DNA from: Streptomyces sp. NBC_00414
Lineage (GTDB): Bacteria > Actinomycetota > Actinomycetes > Streptomycetales > Streptomycetaceae
DNA: 64,000 nucleotides
Direction: 5' to 3'
NCBI RefSeq assembly: GCF_036038375.1
Contig: NZ_CP107935.1
Span: 2,976,001 to 3,040,000, forward strand
The notes under the pieces are model-generated. The model worked only from the letters and a program-made list of their open reading frames with translations. It ran no database searches and had not been told where the DNA came from. Made by a program: the position numbers and the translations under genes. Of this stretch, positions 29,058-37,249 are shown in pieces; within the stretch, counting starts at the first letter, position 1, and each line of letters starts with the position of its first letter.

Positions 29058-30593
29058 CTAGTCGAGGTAGTCGCGCAGGACCTGCGAGCGCGACGGGTGA
29101 CGCAGCTTCGACATAGTCTTGGACTCGATCTGGCGGATGCGCTCGCGCGTCACGCCGTACACCTTGCCGATCTCGTCGAGGGTCTTCGGCTGACCGTCGG
29201 TGAGACCGAAGCGCATCGAGACGACGCCCGCCTCGCGCTCGGACAGGGTGTCCAGCACGGAGTGCAGCTGCTCCTGGAGGAGCGTGAAGCTGACCGCGTC
29301 GGCCGGGACGACCGCTTCCGAGTCCTCGATGAGGTCACCGAACTCGCTGTCGCCGTCCTCGCCCAGGGGGGTGTGGAGGGAGATCGGCTCACGACCGTAC
29401 TTCTGGACCTCGATGACCTTCTCGGGGGTCATGTCGAGTTCCTTGGCCAGCTCCTCCGGGGTGGGCTCGCGGCCCAGGTCCTGGAGCATCTGGCGCTGCA
29501 CGCGCGCGAGCTTGTTGATGACCTCGACCATGTGCACCGGAATACGGATGGTGCGGGCCTGGTCGGCCATGGCGCGGGTGATCGCCTGGCGGATCCACCA
29601 CGTGGCGTACGTCGAGAACTTGTAGCCCTTGGTGTAGTCGAACTTCTCGACCGCGCGGATCAGACCGAGGTTGCCCTCCTGGATGAGGTCCAGGAAGAGC
29701 ATGCCGCGGCCGGTGTAACGCTTGGCCAGGGAGACCACCAGACGGAGGTTGGCCTCCAGGAGGTGGTTCTTGGCGCGGCGGCCGTCCTCGGCGATGATCT
29801 CCAGCTCGCGCTTGAGCTTCGGCGCGAGCTTGTCGGCGTTGGCCAGCTTGTCCTCGGCGAACAGACCGGCCTCGATGCGCTTGGCGAGCTCGACCTCCTG
29901 CTCGGCGTTGAGCAGCGGGACCTTGCCGATCTGCTTGAGGTAGTCCTTGACCGGGTCGGCGGTTGCACCGGCGGCGGCGACCTGCTGCGCGGGAGCGTCG
30001 TCCTCGTCCTCGTCGGACAGTACGAAGCCCTGGGCGCCGTCCTCGGTGGGCTCCTCGCCGGACTTGGCCGTACCCGGAGTCTCCTCGGTCGCCTCGTCGT
30101 CCTGCTCGGCGTCGTCCTTCTTGGCGGTGGTCTTCTTCGCCGCCGTCTTCTTGGCGACGGTCTTCTTCGCGACGGCCTTCTTGGCGGTCGTCTTCTTGGC
30201 CGCGACCTTCTTGGCGGACGCGTCCTCGGCGGGATCGTCGACGTCAGGCATCACCGGCGTGGCGGTGGCGGTGGCCTTCTTGGCCGTCGCCGTCTTCGCC
30301 GCGACGGTCTTGGTGGCGGTGCGCTTGGCGGGACTCTTCGCTGCGACGCTCTTCCGGGTGCGCTTCGGCTCCGCGGCACTGACCATCAGCGTCACACCCT
30401 CTTCCTCGAGGATCTGGTTGAGGCTGCGCAGTACGTTCTTCCACTGAGTGGCCGGAATCTGGTCAGCTTCGAAGGCCCGACGCACGTCATCGCCGGCGAT
30501 CTGCCCCTCAGCCTTTCCCCGCTCAATGAGCGCCATGACAGAGACGGACTCGGCGATCTCCGGCGGGAGCGTACGGGATGTGCTGGCCGACAC
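29058..30593 (-). CDS. hrdB: principal RNA polymerase sigma factor HrdB
   Basis: 511 residues. Region 1.1-like N-terminus ([19 protein letters not shown]), a Lys/Ala-rich repeat section (about 125-165), an acidic patch ([16 protein letters not shown]), then the sigma70 core: region 1.2 [16 protein letters not shown], region 2 with [20 protein letters not shown] and [10 protein letters not shown], region 3, and region 4 with [20 protein letters not shown]. It directs transcription of most housekeeping promoters. The start is GTG 30593 with GAGAGG upstream, matching the known HrdB N-terminus; the longer frame adds 46 promoter-region codons. Confidence 0.98.
   Translation of the reverse strand: MSASTSRTLPPEIAESVSVMALIERGKAEGQIAGDDVRRAFEADQIPATQWKNVLRSLNQILEEEGVTLMVSAAEPKRTRKSVAAKSPAKRTATKTVAAKTATAKKATATATPVMPDVDDPAEDASAKKVAAKKTTAKKAVAKKTVAKKTAAKKTTAKKDDAEQDDEATEETPGTAKSGEEPTEDGAQGFVLSDEDEDDAPAQQVAAAGATADPVKDYLKQIGKVPLLNAEQEVELAKRIEAGLFAEDKLANADKLAPKLKRELEIIAEDGRRAKNHLLEANLRLVVSLAKRYTGRGMLFLDLIQEGNLGLIRAVEKFDYTKGYKFSTYATWWIRQAITRAMADQARTIRIPVHMVEVINKLARVQRQMLQDLGREPTPEELAKELDMTPEKVIEVQKYGREPISLHTPLGEDGDSEFGDLIEDSEAVVPADAVSFTLLQEQLHSVLDTLSEREAGVVSMRFGLTDGQPKTLDEIGKVYGVTRERIRQIESKTMSKLRHPSRSQVLRDYLD
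30118..30222. repeat. seven 15-bp coding repeats in hrdB
   Basis: Period-15 units each beginning CTTCTT on the plus strand, encoding A-K-K-x-x pentapeptides in the N-terminal part of HrdB. Basic histone-like repeats at this place vary between Streptomyces species. Confidence 0.8.
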
Positions 30594-30759
30594 GAACAAC
30601 CTCTCGGAACGTTGGAAAACGGCTTCCGGCCCCGTCCACTGCGGAGAGGAGCCGACGACCGCCGACTTTGGAATGGGCCGACGGCGCGGGCGGGAGCCTA
30701 GAAGAGTCACAGCGCCTGAAGCGGCGCTCATATTCCCTACTCGGCTGTCACCTCTTAGG

Positions 30760-30786
30760 TCATCGCGCTGTCCCGAAGAGTGTTAC
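30760..30786 (-). promoter_or_regulatory. ECF-type promoter of hrdB
   Basis: On the minus strand GTAAC (30786-30782) and CGATGA (30765-30760) are 16 bp apart, about 165 bp upstream of the hrdB start. This pair is the kind recognised by group-4 (ECF) sigma factors; in Streptomyces, ShbA is known to drive hrdB. A HrdB-type -35/-10 pair is not evident here. Confidence 0.62.
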
Positions 30787-30883
30787 GCCCAATCTGCGTG
30801 GCCCGAGTCACACCCCGTAAGCGCCTAAAAACGGCCAGATACGGTCAGAGGTGGACAGTCGACGGTTCCAGCATCCCATCACA

Positions 30884-30930
30884 CCGCCGGGCCCCGCCGG
30901 ATCCTTCAGGAATCCGGTGGGGCCCGGCGG
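30884..30930 (-). terminator. terminator after the FadR-type regulator
   Basis: 19-bp stem with a single G-U pair (30912-30930 with 30884-30902), loop 9 nt, about 70 bp past the regulator stop. Confidence 0.82.
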
Positions 30931-31000
30931 CAGACGGTTCGCCGGCCAAGCGGTGCCACGCGAGGCGGTTGCTCCCGGTCGCGCCACCCGCGGTACGCGA

Positions 31001-31888
31001 TCAGTGCTCGCGCGGCGCGGGCACGACGCGCTCCACCTCGGGGTGGACGGTGAGCAGCTGCCGCATGGCCGCCTCGGCACCCGAGGCGTCACCCGCCGCG
31101 AGGGCGTCGGCGATGCGGGCGTGGTGCGAGAGGGATGCCTCGTTCGGCCGGTCGCAGCCCGCGACCGGACCACCGGAGACCTGGAGCGCGGCCGACACGA
31201 TCCCGGAGAGATGTTCCAGCATGCGGTTGCCCGCGACCTGGATGAGCAGCGAATGGAATTCGGCGTCGGCCCGCGAGAAGGTGAGCGCGTCACCCTGCCC
31301 CATCGCGTGGCCCATGATCTCGACCATGTCGGTGAGCCGCTGCTGGACCTCCGGGCGTCCGTGTCCGGCGGCGAGGCGGGCGGCCAGCGGCTCGATCGTC
31401 CAGCGCAGCTCGGCCAGCTCACGACGCTGGTCGTCGCGCTGCGGGCCGAAGGCGCGCCACTCGATGATGTCCGGGTCCAGGAGGTTCCAGTCGCTGACCG
31501 GACGCACGCGTGTGCCGACATTGGGGCGGGCGCTGACCAGTCCCTTCGCCTCAAGGACACGGAGCGATTCACGGACGACGGTGCGGGAGACCTCGAATCG
31601 CTGCCCGATCTCCTCGGGAACGAGCGGACGGTCGGCACCGAGGTCACCGGAGACGATCATCTGACCCAGCTGCTGAACCAGTTGGCCATGCAGGCCCCGG
31701 CCGCGGCTTCCGGCGGCGCGTCGGCCCATGCGGCCCAGATCCGGGTCTGTGGCATCCCACACAGAGCCGCCGCCGCGGCCCGCGGCGGGTCCCTCCGCAT
31801 AGGGATAGCGGTCGAGTTCGCCCGGTCCGGCGAGGCCGGAGTCTGCGGAACGGGCGGCGGTCATCATGGTGTGCGCAAGGGTAGTCAC
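31001..31888 (-). CDS. FadR/GntR-family regulator with extended N-terminus
   Basis: 295 residues. About 60 N-terminal residues are Gly/Ala-rich and not part of a known fold; then a winged helix (about 70-135: GQLVQQLGQMIVSGDLG, EEIGQRFEVSRTVVRESLRV) and an FCD domain (about 145-285: WTIEPLAARLAAG, DAEFHSLLIQVAGN, HHARIADALAAGD). GTG 31888 follows AAAGGATCC; the further upstream frame is unlikely. It lies 162 bp downstream of the ABC fusion gene on the same strand. The ligand is probably a small acid or sugar acid, not identified. Confidence 0.88.
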   Translation of the reverse strand: MTTLAHTMMTAARSADSGLAGPGELDRYPYAEGPAAGRGGGSVWDATDPDLGRMGRRAAGSRGRGLHGQLVQQLGQMIVSGDLGADRPLVPEEIGQRFEVSRTVVRESLRVLEAKGLVSARPNVGTRVRPVSDWNLLDPDIIEWRAFGPQRDDQRRELAELRWTIEPLAARLAAGHGRPEVQQRLTDMVEIMGHAMGQGDALTFSRADAEFHSLLIQVAGNRMLEHLSGIVSAALQVSGGPVAGCDRPNEASLSHHARIADALAAGDASGAEAAMRQLLTVHPEVERVVPAPREH

Positions 31889-32050
31889 GGATCCTTTGTC
31901 GGCGTCGTCTCCAACTCCCTTGAGGTCTTTGGTGAAAAGCACACGAAAGGGTGATCGCTCACCCCGTCGTAATTGACGCCTTATCGGAAAGAAATGGGCG
32001 TTCTGCGTGGAGTTGTGCACACGAGGGGAACACACGTGCACGGTCGGTCG

Positions 32051-33850
32051 TCATCGGACCCTGCTCCGCAGCGTCGTGAGCAGATATGCGCAGAGCAGGG
32101 CCGTGACTGACAACATCAGTGCGCTGCCGACAGGTTGGGCGATCACTCCTGCCGCGGCGGCCAGATAGTGCTCGCCCCCGAACGGCCACTGCACCAGCAC
32201 GAGCTCGCGCAGCCGGGTCGAGAATCCGGCAGCCGTCCGGACCGACGGCCCTTCCAGGACCTTTTGTACGACCGGCACGACCAGGATCGGCACGGCGAGA
32301 ACCGCCGCGAGTCCGGCGGTCGTGGACCGGAAGATGCCCGCCGCCAGAACCCCCGCCCAGGCACAGCCGACCACCAGGCCGATCCAACTCGCACCCAGTG
32401 AGATCCGGTCCGGGGGAACCCCGGTCAGTTCCCGTCCGTAGACGAGGTGGAGCAGTTCGGCGTTCAAACCGACCACACCGAGGGCCAGCGTCAGCGCGGT
32501 GGCGGCCGCGACGACGAGTTTGGCGGCCAGCAGCCCGAGGCGACGGGGGACGGTACCGCGGTCCGCGGCCAGTGCGGGGTGGCGGAACTCGTCACCGAAG
32601 GCGAAGGCGCCGAGCAGTCCCGCGCCGAGCGCCGCGGGCGGCAGGGGGAAGTCCCGCGGCCACGCGGCGAGCAGCCGCGCCTGCGGCGTGTGTCCCGCCC
32701 TTGCCAGGAGTACAGCGATGACGGCGGAGGTCACGAGCACGGCGGCAGCAGTCAGCCAGCCCGTACCGACTCCTGTCGCGCGGCGCAGTTCGTAGCGCAG
32801 CGGACGCAAGGGACCGGCGCCCTGGCGGACGGTGATGGGCGGCGGGAGGGGTGACAACTCGTGCGCACCCTGCCCCACGGCGCTCCGCGCCGGCGCCCCG
32901 TTCTCAGCCTCAGCTTCGGCTTCGGCTTCGGCTTCGGCTTCGTCAGGCCGCTTCTCCGGTTCCGGCCCGGGCGTCGGCCCCATGTCCCCGACCTCGTCGG
33001 CGAGTTGGTGTACGAGGATGCCGTGGCGGTAGGCGGCCTCACCGACGTCGGAGCAGGTGCTGCCGTACACGGAGAGGCGATTGCCGTCCTCCTGCACGAC
33101 CTCCACGGAGCACCTGGCGGTGCGGGCCTCCTTGGTCAGCAGAGCACCGAGCCGGGCGGCGTGCGGGCTCCGGACGGCGACGCGGGGCCGGAGCCTGGTG
33201 CGTGAGAAGTCCGCGACCTCCTGGTCGGCGACGAGCCTGCCCTTCTCCAGCGTGACGACCCGGTCGGCGGTCCGCGCGGCCTCCTTGGGGTCGTCCGTGG
33301 CGAACAGCACGGTGCCGCCGGCGCCTGCGTGGGCTCGCAGAACCCCATGCAGCCAACGGCTTTCACGGGCCGAGAGTTCGTCGGTGGCGCCGTCGAGCAC
33401 GAGCGTGTGCGGATCGGACAGCAGGGCACAGGCGAGGCCCAGGCGGCGGTCCATGCCTCGCGAGAGGGTGCCCAGGCGTTCGTCGCGCAGGCTGACGAGG
33501 CCCACCACCTCCAGGACGTCGTCGGCACGCCGTGCGGGTACACCCGCCGCGGCGCACATCATGCGGAGTTGGCCTCGGACCGTGCGTGCCGGATGGCCGG
33601 GGACCGCTCCGAGGAGAACACCCACCTCGCGCGAGGGGTGGGCGATGCGATGCAGCGGGCGGCCTCTGAAGTAGGTGATTCCGCGGCCCTGTTGCAGTTC
33701 GAGCATGAGCCTGAGCGCGGTCGTCTTGCCTGCGCCCGGGGCGCCGAGGAGCGCCGTGACGCGACCTGGGGACACCTCGAAGGAGACGTCGTCGACAGCG
33801 GGGGGAAGCTCCTTGCGGGCGTTGCTGGTCAGTCCGATGGCCTGGATCAC
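32051..33850 (-). CDS. ABC transporter ATPase-permease fusion with degenerate ATPase motifs
   Basis: 599 residues. Residues 1-215 are an ABC ATPase: Walker A GAPGAGKT (36-43), signature LSRGM near 129-133, Walker B LVLDGATD. The catalytic Glu after Walker B is Gly154, and the switch-His position is Asp (FATDDP, about 186). After a linker with an Ala-Glu repeat (about 300), the C-terminal half has six membrane segments of an ABC-2 permease. Known family: Streptomyces single-gene ABC-2 exporters beside a GntR regulator. Start: GTG 33850 by family N-terminus; no Shine-Dalgarno is visible, so the start is uncertain. Substrate unknown. Confidence 0.82.
   Translation of the reverse strand: MIQAIGLTSNARKELPPAVDDVSFEVSPGRVTALLGAPGAGKTTALRLMLELQQGRGITYFRGRPLHRIAHPSREVGVLLGAVPGHPARTVRGQLRMMCAAAGVPARRADDVLEVVGLVSLRDERLGTLSRGMDRRLGLACALLSDPHTLVLDGATDELSARESRWLHGVLRAHAGAGGTVLFATDDPKEAARTADRVVTLEKGRLVADQEVADFSRTRLRPRVAVRSPHAARLGALLTKEARTARCSVEVVQEDGNRLSVYGSTCSDVGEAAYRHGILVHQLADEVGDMGPTPGPEPEKRPDEAEAEAEAEAEAENGAPARSAVGQGAHELSPLPPPITVRQGAGPLRPLRYELRRATGVGTGWLTAAAVLVTSAVIAVLLARAGHTPQARLLAAWPRDFPLPPAALGAGLLGAFAFGDEFRHPALAADRGTVPRRLGLLAAKLVVAAATALTLALGVVGLNAELLHLVYGRELTGVPPDRISLGASWIGLVVGCAWAGVLAAGIFRSTTAGLAAVLAVPILVVPVVQKVLEGPSVRTAAGFSTRLRELVLVQWPFGGEHYLAAAAGVIAQPVGSALMLSVTALLCAYLLTTLRSRVR
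32914..32942. repeat. hexanucleotide microsatellite in the ABC fusion gene
   Basis: CTTCGG repeated four times in perfect register plus CTTCG. It encodes an alternating Ala-Glu stretch. Slippage in units of six keeps frame. Confidence 0.85.
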
Positions 33851-34057
33851 CCAAAGCAAGATAGCGCGATATGTCACGTTTTCCGGGCACCTTGGGCGCG
33901 CCCGGAAGCAGGCTCCTTGGCAGTCCGGCCACTTGGGCGGACCGCCGGCGTCGAGGCCGACCGCCCTCGGGACTGTCTGGCAAATCCCGTCGTCGCCAAA
34001 GGGCGGCCTGGCGTCGCCAGGCAGGCGGGATCTGTCGTACAAGCTCTGGGGCAGGAG

Positions 34058-34816
34058 TCAGACTTCGGGGCGGAGCATCGGCGGGTTGAGCAGGGTGGCG
34101 CCGCCCGCGCGGAAGAGCTGGGCGGGGCGACCGCCCTGCCGGGTCGTCGTTCCGCCCGTGGGGACGAGGAAGCCCGGCGTTCCGGTCACCTTGCGGTGGA
34201 AGTTGCGCGGGTCGAGCGCCACGCCCCACACCGCCTCGTACACCCGGCGCAGTTCGCCGACCGTGAACTCGGGCGGGCAGAAGGCGGTGGCCAGCGACGA
34301 GTACTCGATCTTGGAACGGGCGCGCTCCACGCCGTCCGAGAGGATCTGGGCGTGATCGAAGGCGAGCGGGGCCGCCTGCTCTCCGTCACGGCCGTAGCCG
34401 CTCTGGTGAAGCAGGTCCTCGACGGGAGCCCAGCGGGCGCTGTTCGCGTCTCCGCCCGCTCTGGGCGCGGGCAGGTCGGGTGCGAGGGCTAGGTGAGCGA
34501 CGCTGACAACCCTCATCCGCGGGTCACGCTTGGGGTCGCCGTAGGTCGCGAGCTGTTCCAGGTGTGCCCCGTTCGCCTGCGGGGGAGCGTCCGGTGCGTG
34601 GGCGCTCAGCCCGGTCTCCTCCCTCAGTTCCCGCGCCGCGCCCTGGGACAGGTCCTCGTCCGGTCGCACGAAACCGCCGGGCAGCGCCCACCGTCCCTGG
34701 AAGGGCGGCTCACCCCTGCGTACCGCCAGTGCGCACAGGGCGTGACGACGCACGGTCAGCACGACCAGGTCGACGGTGACAGCGAACGGCGCGAAGGCTG
34801 ACGGGTCGTAAGGCAT
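34058..34816 (-). CDS. Nudix hydrolase with C-terminal winged helix (NrtR-like)
   Basis: 252 residues. An intact Nudix box from G48 to L70 follows GX5EX7REUXEEXGU (GFVRPDE, then RELREETGL), so catalysis is expected. A C-terminal winged-helix part (about 165-235: FTVGELRRVYEAVWG, NFHRKVTGTPGFL) is the layout of NrtR-type regulators of NAD metabolism and ADP-ribose pyrophosphatases. Substrate probably ADP-ribose or NADH-like. ATG 34816 begins MPYDPSAF; its ribosome site is weak. Stands between the ABC gene and the debranching-like gene with 127-bp and 207-bp gaps. Confidence 0.86.
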   Translation of the reverse strand: MPYDPSAFAPFAVTVDLVVLTVRRHALCALAVRRGEPPFQGRWALPGGFVRPDEDLSQGAARELREETGLSAHAPDAPPQANGAHLEQLATYGDPKRDPRMRVVSVAHLALAPDLPAPRAGGDANSARWAPVEDLLHQSGYGRDGEQAAPLAFDHAQILSDGVERARSKIEYSSLATAFCPPEFTVGELRRVYEAVWGVALDPRNFHRKVTGTPGFLVPTGGTTTRQGGRPAQLFRAGGATLLNPPMLRPEV

Positions 34817-34943
34817 GCCGCGATCATAGTCGTCTGCCTGACGATAAACACTCTCTTCACCGGTCGCTCACATGGCTGATCCACCCCTCTCCGGCAGGAC
34901 ACCTCGGCCCTCCGCGAGCCCGGGCCCCACGGCGGACAACCCC

Positions 34944-37028
34944 TCATGCCCCCAGCTGAAGCCCGTCGGCAGCCTCCTCCACCATCGCCAGGCCGAGCCT
35001 GCTGACGCGTACGGAGAAGGGGGCGCCCGCGACGCGCAGTCCGGTCAGCCCGATCTCCCCCAGGGGAGCACTGCGAACCGGACGCAGTGTCACCGTACGA
35101 GCCGGGGCGTCGGGACGGACCCCGGCGAGGGTGGTGAGCAGGAGGATCCCGGCGGCCGCGGCGGTGGCCGCCGGTCTGCAGGCCGTCGGATGCGGAACCG
35201 GGGCGCCGCCTTCCGTACGCTGCTCGCCCGAGTACATCTCGGGCAGCCGGTAGCCGAATGCCTCGGCCGCCGCCAGCACGCCCCGCAGCAGTGAACCCGC
35301 CTCCTTCTCGTAGCCCGCGGCGGCCAGCCCCGCCACGGCGAGAGCCGTCTCATGGACGCGCACGGACCCGCTCCGATGCCCGAACGGGTTGTAACCCGTC
35401 TCCTTCACACCGAGGCTGCGCAACCCCCAGCCCGAGTCCATGGCGGGTCCGCCGAGCAGGCGCGCGAACTGTTCCGTCCGGTCCATGTCGAGCAGACCCT
35501 GGGCCGGGGCGCCGGCGCCGAGCAGTCCGGTGTCGAGCAGGTGGACGCCGCCTGCACCGAGATACGGCATGAGCCGCCCTCCCGGCAGACGGGCGGCGGC
35601 GGGTCTGCCGCCTCCTCTGTCCTCGATCCAGAAGTCCTTCTGGAACGCGGTCCTCAGCTGCCGCGCCCACCGGCGCAGCTCTACGCCGCCTCCCCTGCCG
35701 TACGCGTCCAGGAGATCGGCACCCAGCAGAGCGGCTCGGTGAGCGTGCGCCTGTGTCTCACAGCGCCATGGCCCGCCCGGGTGCGGGTCCGACAGATACG
35801 TGCCGTCGCCGACGGCGGTCCGCAGCCACTGGAGGCAACGTTCGGCCGCGGGCAGCAACTCCTCCGTCTCCGGCTCCGGGAGCCCCCAGCGCCGGGCCTC
35901 CGCGAGGACCACGGGAAACAGCAGCGTCGCCTCCTGCCCCGTGCAACTCGGCGGCAGCTGCGCACCGGCTTGGCGTCGCGGACCGGGAATCAGACCGGAT
36001 CGTGGTCCGGCGTCCACGAGTTGGGTACGGGCGATGGTCCGCAGGGTGCTCGCGGCAAGGCGGGTGCCCAGCGGCAGGGCCATGCGGGCCGCCGCGAGTG
36101 CCTCGGCCGGTGCCATGCCGCAGCGCCAGGGAACCCCGCCGGCCAGGTGCGTGTCGGACGGCTGTACGGGATCACGCAGGAGGAGTGCCTGCAGATCCCC
36201 GATGCTCGCGCGCAGAAGCGCCTCGGCCCTTGGGTCGTCCCCAGCGGCCCGTGCCCGAGCGAGGGGGCTGGTGGCACCGCGCGCGACGGCGCGGACGGGT
36301 CCCGCCCCGGTCGGGCCCACCTTCAGCTCGACGCTTCGGGTGCCGCCGGGCGGCAGTTCGAACTCCCAGCGCAGCAGTCCGGCGGAGGCCAGCGCGTCCG
36401 AGGGCGGCGGGTCGGCCGTGACGGCGGAGTGCCCGGTGGCACACGACCACCGCATGCCCGAGTCATGGACACTGGCCGGCAGATCGGGGCCGGCTCTCCC
36501 CGCCGCGACCGCACCCAGTTCGGCCAGGTCCGTGCCGAGCGCAACCTCGACAGGTAGGCGCAGAGGGCGGTTGGCCGCGCTGCGCAGGGTGATCCGCTCC
36601 GTGCCGTCCGCGTGTCGCACTCGTTCGACCAGGACGTCCGGGTCGGGTCCGCCGTCGGCGGAGAGGCTCAGGGTCGCCACGAATCGCGCCTGGTCGGCCG
36701 TGATCATCCGAGCCTGGACGGCGAGCGGTTCCCGGCCCGCCACCCGCAGCCGGCATCGAGAGAGCATGCGCCGGCCCGACCGGTAGAAGCCCTCCAGCCC
36801 GTCACCGGTCAGCTGCCCCTGTTCCGTGGAGATCGCGATTCCCGGCAGGGCGACACAGATCAGTGCGGTGTGGGCGGGCGGCAGGTTCACCGCGCCGCGC
36901 TGCACCGCCGGCACCGTCTGCGGGGCCAGGGCGGCGCCGCGGCCCATGGAGGGCTGTGCGGGCCTGTGAAGGACCGGCGGGTCGCTGTCCGGAACGGCGG
37001 GCGTGGAGGACGGGGTGGGCAGGGACAT
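34944..37028 (-). CDS. glycogen debranching-like protein (GDE_N_bis / GH15-like barrel)
   Basis: 694 residues. N-terminal beta domain (about 40-250; TALICVALPGIAISTEQGQL, then DGLEGFYRSGRRML) matches the glycogen-debranching N-terminal domain found in actinobacteria. An alpha/alpha barrel (about 280-650) carries PWRCGMAPAEAL, GLIPGPRRQAG and SGWGLRSLG. The usual catalytic acids of amylo-1,6-glucosidases are not obvious, so activity is uncertain. No signal peptide. Start: ATG 37028 (MSLPTPSS); the frame extends 75 codons upstream with low-complexity Arg-rich sequence and no ribosome site. Confidence 0.8.
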   Translation of the reverse strand: MSLPTPSSTPAVPDSDPPVLHRPAQPSMGRGAALAPQTVPAVQRGAVNLPPAHTALICVALPGIAISTEQGQLTGDGLEGFYRSGRRMLSRCRLRVAGREPLAVQARMITADQARFVATLSLSADGGPDPDVLVERVRHADGTERITLRSAANRPLRLPVEVALGTDLAELGAVAAGRAGPDLPASVHDSGMRWSCATGHSAVTADPPPSDALASAGLLRWEFELPPGGTRSVELKVGPTGAGPVRAVARGATSPLARARAAGDDPRAEALLRASIGDLQALLLRDPVQPSDTHLAGGVPWRCGMAPAEALAAARMALPLGTRLAASTLRTIARTQLVDAGPRSGLIPGPRRQAGAQLPPSCTGQEATLLFPVVLAEARRWGLPEPETEELLPAAERCLQWLRTAVGDGTYLSDPHPGGPWRCETQAHAHRAALLGADLLDAYGRGGGVELRRWARQLRTAFQKDFWIEDRGGGRPAAARLPGGRLMPYLGAGGVHLLDTGLLGAGAPAQGLLDMDRTEQFARLLGGPAMDSGWGLRSLGVKETGYNPFGHRSGSVRVHETALAVAGLAAAGYEKEAGSLLRGVLAAAEAFGYRLPEMYSGEQRTEGGAPVPHPTACRPAATAAAAGILLLTTLAGVRPDAPARTVTLRPVRSAPLGEIGLTGLRVAGAPFSVRVSRLGLAMVEEAADGLQLGA

Positions 37029-37249
37029 GGGGCGGCTTCTTCCGTGCTCCGTGCGCCGAGTGGCTGCTCGGCGATGTGTGGGGGCTCCGGCGGGGCGAGG
37101 CCGATGCGACGGCACGGCGCAGCCGAGGGCTGCGCCACTCAGGTGAACGGGGCCGACCTGCCCCGAGTCACGCCCTGATCCCCGGAAGCCCACCGATCGG
37201 ACCCGACGGACCAGTCCCGCCCACACCAGCCGGACACCGCTCCCCTCCC

